Assembly (NCBI RefSeq): GCF_001642575.1
Contig: NZ_LXNG01000011.1
Span: forward strand, 1 to 64,000
Source of the DNA: Xanthomonas floridensis
GTDB lineage: Bacteria > Pseudomonadota > Gammaproteobacteria > Xanthomonadales > Xanthomonadaceae
Reading direction: 5' to 3'
DNA length: 64,000 nt
Positions within the stretch are counted from its first letter, which is position 1; each line of letters begins with the position of its first letter. The notes beneath the pieces are model-generated. The model was not told the DNA's origin and made no database searches. It worked only from the letters and a program-made list of their open reading frames with translations. This document shows, one piece after another, positions 1 through 8,200 of this stretch. A program made the position numbers and the translations under genes.

Positions 1-2
1 TG

Positions 3-233
3 TGCAGCATGAGTCGGCGTGGCAACTGCCACGACAACGCACCCGTGGAGAGCTTCTTCGGCCTGCTCAAACGCGAGCGGATCAGGCGGCGGATCTACCC
101 GACCAGGGACGCCGCACGCGCCGAGGTGTTCGATTATATCGAGATGTTCTACAACCCAAAACGCCGCCACGGTTCAACTGGCGACCTGTCGCCTGTAGAG
201 TTCGAACGGCGCTACGCGCAACGAGGGTCTTGA
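3..233 (+). CDS. IS3-family transposase (OrfB), C-terminal part, cut by window edge
   Basis: This is the last 76 codons of an IS3-family transposase; the start lies outside the window. The peptide has the hallmark NCHDNAPVESFF segment, in which the Glu is the third residue of the DDE catalytic triad. It is followed by LKRE and the usual family ending with FYN.KR.H and SP.EFE. The enzyme catalyses copy-out-paste-in transposition through a circular intermediate. The TGA stop at 231-233 directly abuts the probable right terminal inverted repeat, as expected for an intact right end. It lies head-on to the Rhs remnant that it interrupts. Whether the element is complete cannot be judged from here. 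Confidence 0.9.
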   Translation, partial: CSMSRRGNCHDNAPVESFFGLLKRERIRRRIYPTRDAARAEVFDYIEMFYNPKRRHGSTGDLSPVEFERRYAQRGS

Positions 234-259
234 GTGTCTACGGAACCCTGGGCGTATCA
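234..259 (+). repeat. Right terminal inverted repeat of the IS3-family element
   Basis: The stretch starts immediately after the transposase stop and ends in TCA. Read inward from the other strand it begins TGATACGCCCAGGGTTCC, which has the 5'-TG start and length typical of IS3-family ends. The Rhs-derived sequence starts at about 260, so 259/260 is my inferred insertion junction. The left end and the target duplication are outside the window, so the boundary is inference. Confidence 0.65.
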
Positions 260-1126
260 GACATTGCCACGAGTACCACCCATACCTGCTTCAACCGTAT
301 CAGTCCTAATCCATTGATGGTCGATTGGATTACCTGCAATCCCAAATGCTGGTTGGCTACAAACAAAAACTTCAAGCCCAAGCGGATCAGTCCACATCAT
401 CGGATTCCCTCCGACATAGGCATAGGTACTGATGCCACCACCCAAGCCCAATGGATCGCTCTGCCCATACCGTCCGGTGCCAACGTCATAGTCACGGAAG
501 TAGTTCTGATTGAACCCGATCGCTGCATCAAACCGCTGCCCTGGAAAGCGCATATCGAACACCATCGTGGTGCCGTCTCCATCCGGATCCTGGTTGGGTG
601 CGGTATTGCCGAAGGCTTCGCCTTTCAGGCTCCAGTTCCACACAGCAACGTCGCGGGCGGCATCGACGACCACACGGGGGCTACCGAGGTGGTCAGGTTC
701 GATGTAGTGCAGTTGACCTCCGTTAGCCAACAGGCCCACCGGCAGGTCGTCCAGCTAGATCGCTTGTTGCTTGGGTGCGCCGTTGGTGTCGTAGTCGCCG
801 AGCCAATGGCTCGCCTCGTCGTAGAGCGTAAAGGTGTTGGTGGTGCCCAGGTAGCGACGTACCTGCTCGCCGCGGCCGCTGTAACGGTAGTTCATGACCG
901 CGGCACCTGCGCGCTTGACCTGGGTCATGCGGCCCGTGGTGTCGTACAGGTACTCACGTGCCTTGCCGCCGATGGTGAGGGTATTGCCCATCTTGTCGTA
1001 GGTGCGCACCACGCCTGCCACCGCACTCAGACGATGGCTGGTGGTTGGATATGTGTAGGTCTGCATGACGCCACCGACCTTGGCACTCAGGCGGTTGCCG
1101 GTGCCATCGTAGCTGTAGCCATCCAT
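257..1126 (-). pseudogene. Displaced Rhs core with truncated DHQW-type C-terminal tip (module 4)
   Basis: This is a fragment of the Rhs core, about 210 codons nearly identical to the end of the full-length Rhs protein, followed by a different C-terminal tip. It is broken twice. A Trp codon in the WLDDLPVG segment has become amber TAG at 755-757, which splits the frame into 755-1126 and 257-754. The tip (LEVFVCSQP, then DHQWIRTDT.EAGMGG) is cut off by the IS element, whose first three terminal bases supply the stop TGA at 257-259. From memory the DHQW/EAGMGG segment is common at the start of Rhs tips, but its activity is unknown to me. Any immunity gene would have lain beyond the IS. It is most likely a dead or donor cassette. 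Confidence 0.85.
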
Positions 1127-1183
1127 TCCAGTGGTGGTGCGTCGTTGGGGAGGAGTAAGCCGGCCGAGAGCGCAAAACGGTGT

Positions 1184-1225
1184 CACTTATTAAGTGAATC
1201 CGACCCCGTTTACTGGTGTACGAAA
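1184..1225. other. Junction element between Rhs modules, with a short palindrome
   Basis: Between module 4 and the lipoprotein gene lies a short non-coding junction. It contains the palindrome CACTTATTAAGTG at 1184-1196 and the string GACCCC shortly after, preceded by GCGCAAAAC at about 1170-1178. A related arrangement (GCGCAAAACAGCGTCA, then AGACCCC) occurs at about 2873-2913, beyond the next module. It resembles, from memory, sequence that often flanks REP-associated transposase genes in Xanthomonas. It may mark the recombination joints of the cassette array. Confidence 0.4.
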
Positions 1226-1753
1226 TTATATTTCCGTAGACCCAGAAATTTCACGAGATTCTTTGCAGTCTTCGGGCCATCCTAGTGGGCTCACCAGTCC
1301 AAAACGAAGGAAGTAATTAATTATAAACTTTTTGGACGGCTTTTTAATTTCAACAAAGCCACTTTCCAAAACACCAACGCAGCCTGTTTTGCCTAAAAGA
1401 TCAAATAGACCTTGCGAATAGAAGGCCTCGAATTTAACCGGACCAACGTGAGAGACAGCGCTAGCCGGCTGAATAAAAATCGAAGTCAGTTCTCTAGCAA
1501 CTGTATCACTATGCAGTGAAGGAGATCGACTTGTCTTTGAAACGATTAGTTGAATGCCATCGCCGTTAACCGCTTGATGGCAGGCGCTTTGCGCTTCTGC
1601 AATCTCGCTATGAATTTTGGAGTTAGGTTTACACCTCATTTCATCCAGGACTACACCAACTCTAATATTTGATTTTGTACTATTGCATCCACATAAGGAG
1701 ATCACGCCAATTACGGCAATTACGGCAAAAAAGGCCCTACTCATTACAGTCAT
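1226..1753 (-). CDS. Lipoprotein, candidate immunity protein for the zincin-like Rhs tip
   Basis: The predicted protein has 175 residues. It starts with a lipoprotein signal peptide: a short n-region, a hydrophobic run FFAVIAVIGVISL and the lipobox LCGC. A mature lipoprotein anchored at Cys about 22 residues in would face the periplasm. I chose ATG 1753 because GGGG lies a few bases upstream; ATG 1744 is the alternative. Either start overlaps the end of the upstream toxin module (stop at 1737), so translation is probably coupled. The gene is clearly AT-richer than the Rhs core, as is usual for exchangeable tip and immunity segments. I do not recognise the family. The immunity role is inferred from position and overlap only. 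Confidence 0.65.
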   Translation of the reverse strand: MTVMSRAFFAVIAVIGVISLCGCNSTKSNIRVGVVLDEMRCKPNSKIHSEIAEAQSACHQAVNGDGIQLIVSKTSRSPSLHSDTVARELTSIFIQPASAVSHVGPVKFEAFYSQGLFDLLGKTGCVGVLESGFVEIKKPSKKFIINYFLRFGLVSPLGWPEDCKESREISGSTEI

Positions 1754-2831
1754 AAGACCCCATTTCAATCTGGTCCTTGGCGGCGTCTGTACGCCTCCCT
1801 GCTTCTTCATAAATTTTTTCGTGATTGCGTGCACTATAAAATATCCCTTTAGTCAGATGAAGACCTTCATGAACAATAGTGTCATACAAATCGACGCGCT
1901 GAGCCGGAGAAAGGCTTTGCAAGTATCGATCATCCAGCGTTATCGTTCTTTTTAAGTAATTTGTATATCCCACCTCATCACCACCAAGATCTCTAACATT
2001 TAACCGACCAGGAAATCTTAAATCCAACTCTCTTTCCTTAGCCAAGGCAAATAAAAAATCAACGTCATGCTGGGTGAGGCCTAGAAGATCGATGAGATTC
2101 ATTGGATTGCTTGAAACATAGGTATATGTATTACCTCCGCCAGCCAATCCAATCGGATCACTCTGCCCATACCGACCAGTGGCCGCATCGTAGTCCCGGA
2201 AGTAGTTCTGATTGAACCCGCTGGCCGCATCAAACCGCTGTCCCGGGAAGCGCATGTCGAACACCATCGCGGTGCCATCGCCATCCGGATCCTGGTTGGG
2301 TGCGGTATTGCCGAAGGCTTCGCCTTTCAGGCTCCAGTTCCACACAGCAACGTCGCGGGCGGCATCGACGACCACACGGGGGCTACCGAGGTGGTCAGGT
2401 TCGATGTAGTGCAGTTGACCTCCGTTAGCCAACAGGCCCACCGGCAGGTCGTCCAGCCAGATCGCTTGCTGCTTGGGTGCGCCGTTGGTGTCGTAGTCGC
2501 CGAGCCAATGGCTCGCCTCGTCGTAGAGCGTAAAGGTGTTGGTGGTGCCCAGGTAGCGACGTACCTGCTCGCCGCGGCCGCTGTAACGGTAGTTCATGAC
2601 CGCGGCACCTGCGCGCTTGACCTGGGTCATGCGGCCCGTGGTGTCGTACAGGTACTCGCGTGCCTTGCCGCCGATGGTGAGGGTGTTGCCCAACTTGTCG
2701 TAGGTACGCGCCACGCCGGCAACAGCGCTCAAACGATGGTTGGTGGTTGGATATGTGTAGCTCTGCATGACGCCACCGACCTTGGCGCTCAGGCGATTGC
2801 CGGTGGCATCGTAGCTGTAGCCGTCGATCAC
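1737..2831 (-). CDS. Displaced Rhs core plus HExxH zincin-like toxin tip (module 3)
   Basis: Residues 1 to about 250 are a fragment of the Rhs core, starting at VIDGYSYDATG, running through the RHS-associated core motif RYGQSDPIGL and ending near LIDLLGL. The sequence is nearly identical to the full-length Rhs gene. The last 110 or so residues are unique and carry DTIVHEGLHLTKG, a clear HExxH zinc-peptidase motif, with a later acidic stretch (EKIYEEAGRRTD) that could provide the third ligand. A GTG at 2831 could start translation but no good ribosome binding site is visible. The module may therefore be a silent donor that replaces the tip of the main gene by recombination across the shared core, rather than an expressed gene. 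The overlapping lipoprotein gene downstream is the probable immunity partner. Confidence 0.75.
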   Translation of the reverse strand: MIDGYSYDATGNRLSAKVGGVMQSYTYPTTNHRLSAVAGVARTYDKLGNTLTIGGKAREYLYDTTGRMTQVKRAGAAVMNYRYSGRGEQVRRYLGTTNTFTLYDEASHWLGDYDTNGAPKQQAIWLDDLPVGLLANGGQLHYIEPDHLGSPRVVVDAARDVAVWNWSLKGEAFGNTAPNQDPDGDGTAMVFDMRFPGQRFDAASGFNQNYFRDYDAATGRYGQSDPIGLAGGGNTYTYVSSNPMNLIDLLGLTQHDVDFLFALAKERELDLRFPGRLNVRDLGGDEVGYTNYLKRTITLDDRYLQSLSPAQRVDLYDTIVHEGLHLTKGIFYSARNHEKIYEEAGRRTDAAKDQIEMGSYDCNE

Positions 2832-3144
2832 AGTGGATTGATACCGTCGTTTAGCTCGGCGATTACGCTAAGCGCGCAAAACAGCGTCATTCTTTTAGAT
2901 TAACCAGACCCCAATTATTGCAATAATTCTAAAAAATTCCGGGGATTTTGGGCATCTTGCGATATGGGAATCTTTTGAGCATTCGGTAAAGATTTTTTGA
3001 ACTCGCGAATAAATTATTTCGGAATTAATAAAAATAAATTTTTGACCGTACAATTTATCAATCCATACGCATATTTTGCAAATTCTCCGAATCAAAAACA
3101 GCAATAATTCATTACTGCAATCCTTCGAACCTCAGAGGGAAATG
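2832..3144. other. AT-rich spacer between Rhs modules
   Basis: About 310 bases separate the start of module 3 from the end of the membrane immunity gene. The part next to module 3 holds the junction string GCGCAAAACAGCGTCA. The rest is strongly AT-rich. An open frame of 69 codons (2895-3104, minus strand) exists, but its composition (Ile, Lys and Phe-rich) and lack of a ribosome binding site make it unconvincing. I see no terminator or RNA gene here. Confidence 0.4.
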
Positions 3145-3516
3145 TTATCGAAAAAGCGTAGCTACGATAACCACCAAACCTAGAAAAGAAACAATCGCCC
3201 CCGATGCCTTCTTCTGTGCTGGCGCTATGATCGACGCAATCACACCTGCTACGATAATAGCCAGCACCAGCACCGTAACTATTAAGGCTTTTTCTGCCAT
3301 CGGAAACCAGCTTGCCGAACAGCTCTGAATGGTTAATGCATAGTCTTTTTGGGATAATTCGGTTACCCCTTCAATCAACCTGTAATGACGGGGACAGAAG
3401 CGCAGTATAAAATATCGAAAATGGTATATTAATAGCAATGTAGCTACAAAGCAGATAGCAACCGATGGAATTAGAGCAATCCATCGTAGCCGTGTCGTCA
3501 TAGTCAGCTTATTCAT
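3145..3516 (-). CDS. Three-helix membrane protein, candidate immunity protein
   Basis: The predicted protein has 123 residues and starts MNKLTMTTRLRW. Three hydrophobic segments are visible: WIALIPSVAICFVATLLLIY near the start, ALIVTVLVLAIIVAGVIASI in the second half and AIVSFLGLVVIVATLF at the end. The region between the first two, with FCPRHYRLIEG, would be the soluble loop. ATG 3516 was chosen over the longer open frame because it overlaps the TGA of the toxin module (3513-3515) as ATGA, a classic coupling arrangement. A membrane immunity protein fits a toxin active at or outside the inner membrane. I do not recognise the family. Confidence 0.65.
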   Translation of the reverse strand: MNKLTMTTRLRWIALIPSVAICFVATLLLIYHFRYFILRFCPRHYRLIEGVTELSQKDYALTIQSCSASWFPMAEKALIVTVLVLAIIVAGVIASIIAPAQKKASGAIVSFLGLVVIVATLFR

Positions 3517-4813
3517 CGTCCGCCAGCCGGAAAATTTCGCATGACTCCTGGGGAGAGATAATTCTTTGTATGATAGTAGGGCACTTTCCCCCAAATACCT
3601 GTAATGCCGTTATTGCTGTACCACATGTATTGCGTCGCACCCGAAGTGGGTGTTTTGTATTTTCTGGCAAATTGCTCTGCAATTGAATTTTCTCCTTGCC
3701 CAGAGCGACAACCCTTAAACTCTACTGGTTCTCCCTGCGTCCAGCCCGCGCCTCTGAGCACCTGAGCTATTCCGTCTACATCGAGCTTGTTCGTCTGCCC
3801 AGAACTCTGATCAAGAATTCTGTTTGGTCCCATATGCCCATAGACTGACCATACCCCTGGGGTCTCAGTATCGACCGATGCCCCCTGATAGAAAACATTG
3901 GCACCTGGTGTAAATAAGACAAGCTTCTCCAGTCCGTACGGATCAACATAGCCGACCGGATTCCCCTCAACATAGGCATATGTGCTAATTCCTCCAACCA
4001 GCCCAATCAGATCACTCTGCCCATACCGACCAGTAGCAGAATCATAGTCCCGAAAGTAATTCTGATTGAACCCGCTCGCTACATCAAACCGCTGGCCTGG
4101 GAATCGCATGTCAAAAATCATCGCGGTGCCGTCTCCATCCGGATCCTGGTTGGGTGCAGTGTTGCCGAAGGCTTCGCCTTTCAGGCTCCAGTTCCACACG
4201 GCAACGTCGCGGGCGGCATCGACGACCACACGGGGGCTACCGAGGTGGTCGGGTTCGATGTAATGCAGTTGAGCGCCGTTGGCCAGCAGGCCAACCGGCA
4301 GGTCGTCCAGCCAGATCGCTTGTTGCTTGGGTGCGCCGTTGGTGTCGTAGTCGCCCAGCCAGTGGCCCGCCTCGTCGTAAAGCGTGTAGGTATTGGTGGT
4401 GCCCAGATAACGGCGTACCTGCTCGCCGCGGCCGTTGTAACGGTAGTTCATGACCGCGGCACCTACGCGCTTGACCTGGGTCATGCGCCCGGTGGTGTCA
4501 TACAGGTACTCGCGTGCCTTGCCCCGATGGTGAGAGTGTTGCCCGTCTTGTCGTAGGTGCGCGCCACGCCGGCAACCGCGCTCAAACGATGGTTGGTGGA
4601 TGGATATGTGTAGGTCTGCATGGCGCCGCCAACCTTGGCGCTCAGGCGATTGCCGGTGGCATCGTAGCTGTAGCCGTCGATCACGGTATTGGCGGCGCCG
4701 TCCTTCAGCGCTGTGAGCCGACCGAGGGCGTCGTAGTCCAGTCGCAACTCCGGTGTCGGGTTGCCGGCAGGCATGAGCGCAGTGAGGTCCCGATCCGATC
4801 GAAGCCACTTCAT
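3513..4813 (-). pseudogene. Displaced Rhs core with candidate caspase-fold toxin tip, frameshifted (module 2)
   Basis: This is a core fragment homologous to the last third of the full-length Rhs (from DLTALMPAGNPTPEL onward), with a unique tip of about 135 residues. A one-base deletion near 4521-4526 (GCCCCGATGG against GCCGCCGATGG in the intact copy) puts the 5' part (4527-4813) and the rest (3513-4520) in different frames. The tip has VYGHMGP about 50 residues before VEFKGCRSGQGENSIAEQFA. A His in a GH motif followed by a Cys in a C.SG motif resembles clostripain/C80 or CHAT-like cysteine peptidase folds found in other Rhs toxins; this is my inference. The stop overlaps the membrane immunity gene by ATGA. 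It is probably a donor cassette. Confidence 0.75.
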
Positions 4814-4849
4814 CCTCCTAAGGCCCCCCCATAGTTCTGCACAGATTAT

Positions 4850-5227
4850 CTACTCAGGAAAAGGCCACCTCTTATGCCAAGGTAATTCGCACCCTAACCA
4901 TTCCGTCCCCTCGGAAAACATTTTTTTTATCTTTTCATACCGGCCAAGCATCTTTGTTTGCAAAACTCGATCTGAAACTAAAAATTCAATTGAGTTCCTT
5001 ATAATTATCTTTTCTTCTGAATCTTCTCTTATTTCAATAATGCCATCATATTCATCGTCAAACAAAGTCCATATCCAGTATCCGATCGAATTAACCGCAC
5101 TATCCTCAGATTTTTTTGGCCAATTACCCTCGAATTCACCTGAAGACAGTCGGTTTTCATCAAGCTTACGCAGCAACTCAACTCCGATATTTCTAGCAGC
5201 ATAGTCGATCACTGAGCACCTCGACAT
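4850..5227 (-). CDS. Candidate immunity protein for the full-length Rhs tip
   Basis: The predicted protein has 125 residues and is acidic, with no signal peptide or membrane segment, so it should be cytoplasmic. It includes IGYWIWTLFDDEYDG and ends in a Trp-rich tail (WLGCELPWHKRWPFPE). Its start overlaps the last 19 bases of the Rhs gene, which suggests coupled translation and fits the rhs tip / immunity gene order. Composition is AT-rich compared with the Rhs core, as in the other tip-immunity segments of this island. I do not recognise a named family. The immunity role rests on position. Confidence 0.65.
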   Translation of the reverse strand: MSRCSVIDYAARNIGVELLRKLDENRLSSGEFEGNWPKKSEDSAVNSIGYWIWTLFDDEYDGIIEIREDSEEKIIIRNSIEFLVSDRVLQTKMLGRYEKIKKMFSEGTEWLGCELPWHKRWPFPE

Positions 5228-8200
5228 TTTATAAAAGCATTCAGCGCTTCAACGTGCTCCGTTATTGCACCAATCCCTGCCCCGATAATGCCCGCCCTCT
5301 TAACCACTGTTCCTATTCCGAGCCTACCAATAGCTCTCCCAACCCCATTTCCCAGGTAACGTCTTGAGTAGCTCGTGTAACGCCCGCTGGGACCTCCACC
5401 CGCCACCCCACCACGCGGCTTAATTGCTGATTTATTAACCACTTGCGCCGATCCACCAAAGATTGCAGAACCAGCGCCAAATCCCACAATCGAATCAACT
5501 GATTCTTCCATAGAGTAGGTACTTAGAGCAGCATCAAGACAGTCTTCTTTTGGCTTGTCTTCACAAAGACCAGAAGGATCTAAGTGGCTAACCGGGCTTC
5601 CTTCAACATAAACGTATGTACCAATTCCTGCTCTTAAGCCAATCGGATCACTCTGCCCATACCGACCAGTAGCAGAATCATAGTCCCGAAAGTAATTCTG
5701 ATTGAACCCGCTCGCTACATCAAACCGCTGTCCCGGGAAGCGCATGTCGAACACCATCGTGGTGCCGTCTCCATCCGGATCCTGGTTGGGTGCGGTATTG
5801 CCGAAGGCTTCGCCTTTCAGGCTCCAGTTCCACACAGCAACGTCGCGGGTGGCATCGACGACCACACGTGGACTGCCGAGGTGGTCGGGTTCGATATAGT
5901 GCAGTTGACCACCGTTGGCCAACAGGCCAACCGGCAGGTCGTCCAGCCAGATCGCTTGTTGCTTGGGTGCGCCGTTGGTGTCGTAGTCGCCCAGCCAGTG
6001 GCCCGCCTCGTCATACAGCGTGTAGGTGTTGGTAGTGCCCAGGTAGCGGCGTACCTGCTCGCCACGGCCGTTGTAGCGGTAGTTCATCACAGCAACACCT
6101 GCCCGCTTGACCAGAGTCATACGGCCCGTGGTGTCGTGTAGGTACTCACGTGCCTTGCCGCCGATGGTGAGGGTGTTGCCCAACTTGTCGTAGGTACGCG
6201 CCACGCCGGCAACCGCGCTCAAACGATGGTTAGTGGTTGGATAGGTGTAGGTCTGCATGGCGCCGCCAACCTTGGCACTCAGGCGATTGCCGGTGGCATC
6301 GTAGCTGTAGCCGTCGATCACGGTATTGGCGGCGCCGTCTTTCAATGCTGTGAGCCGACCGAGCGCGTCGTAGTCCAGTCGTAGCTCTGGTGTCGGATTG
6401 CCAGCCGGGGTCAGAGCGGTGAGGTCGCCAACGGCATCGAAGCCGAAGCCGATTTCCAAGCCGCCTGCGCGGGTGTCTTGGATGCTGCGTGGGCGGTAAT
6501 CAAGATCGTACATGCGCGCCAGCTTGCGGCCGTTACCGTAGGTCCAGCCGGAGGATGGGCCGAACGGATAGTAGGTCGCTCCGCTCAGCAGACGCTGGCG
6601 GCTGCCGCCTTGTGCCGTCACACCAACCTCGGTCGTCTGGCCTTGCGCGTTGCGGACATAATCGACCGTAGTGCCGTCTGGATAGAACATCGACCGCAGA
6701 CGGCCGCCAGGGGTGTAGTCGTAGCGCACCACCAACACCTTGCCGTTGACCGTCTGCACCTTGCGCACCACCTCGCCGAAGCGGTTATAGCAGTATTGGG
6801 TGGTACCGCTGCCATCCTGGAGCTTGGCCAGGCGCCCGACGGTGAAGGTCTCACCGCTGGCGCACACGCTCTGCGTGACGTCATAGGTATAGCTGATATT
6901 GAAGGCGGCGGTTGGGTAACTGATGCTCAAGACGCGGTTGAGTGCATCGTATGCGTAGGTGGAGGTGATGCCGCGTGCATCGGTTTGCGTGGCGCGGTTG
7001 CCCGCGCTGTCGTAGGTATAGCTAGTGACGCCGGTGTCCGGGCTGGTCAGTTTCAGGGTATCGCCAAAGCCGTTGTACGTGTAACGCGTATCAAGACGTT
7101 TGGGGTCCTTGACCTGCAGCGGGCGATCCTGCGTGTCGTAACCCACGTTGGTTTCGGCCTTGATGCCGTCGACATCCTGCAAGGTGCGCGCAAGCCGACC
7201 GAGCGGATCGTGCTCTTGCAGGGTGTTACGGCCAAATGCGTCGGTGACCAAGCGCAGGTTGCCGTTTGCATCGTAGGCGTAGTCGGTGGGATTTGCGGCC
7301 GCGTCCGCCTGCGTTTTCAGTTGGCTCAATTGGTTGTAAATACGGCTCAAGCTGCGCTTGAGCACACCTTGCACGTCCTTGGTCTGCTCCTCCAGACGAT
7401 TGCCAGCGTTATCGAGCACGTAATGGAGGGTGTTGCCCAGCGTATCGGTGATATCGGTGAGGCGTTGGGCCTGGTCGTAGACAAACGTCGCGTAACTGCC
7501 ATCGGACTGGGTGATGCGTTTGACCAAGCCGGTGGGCCAATACTCGAACGTGGTGACGCGATTCTGCGCGGACGTCGCGCCATGCACCGTGGTCGATGCC
7601 AACCAACCACGCGGGTGGTAGCTGTAATCGGTCAGCACCCCGTTTTCGTCAACGGCAGACAGAACGCGGCCTGCTGCGTCATAACCCAGATTCTCGCGGA
7701 CCTGGCCGCGGGCGTTGATGGTCTGCTTGAGGTCGCCCTTGCGATACGGGCACGGTCCGGTGCCGGTATCGCATCCTGCGGCATCGATGGGGTAATAGTT
7801 GTAGGTGGTACGGTCGTCGATATCCGTGCGCGGGCCATCGATGGACTTCAGGAGGCCAATCACGGGACAGTCGCTACCGGCAGCCACATCGGCTGCCTCG
7901 CAGTAGTTCAAACTGAGAACTCTGGTCTGACCACTTGCGACGTCGGTAGTGGTTACTTGCTGCGGCTGCAGTCGCGCATTTCGAACGTAGCTGATTTTCC
8001 TGTCACTGGATTGAACTGATATCAGCCGGTTACCGTCGACCGTGGTACGCGTAGTTGTTGTTCGTTGAGTGGGCAAACCGGCCGCCTCGGTGACCGTATG
8101 CACATTGACTGGCACGCCAGCATCCGCAAGTTCGCCATAGGCGTGTTGCGTGACAACCCCAGTACGATCGATAGATACGCTCAGGCGCCGACGGAAGTCG

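Noticed and set aside
2895-3104. 69-codon frame in the AT-rich spacer between Rhs modules
   Set aside because: There is no ribosome binding site, composition follows the AT-rich DNA and no overlap with a toxin gene supports an immunity role.
6478-8019. Long plus-strand open frame (513 codons) opposite the Rhs gene
   Set aside because: It mirrors the Rhs frame on the other strand, has no ribosome binding site or recognisable domain, and arises from the GC bias of the real gene.
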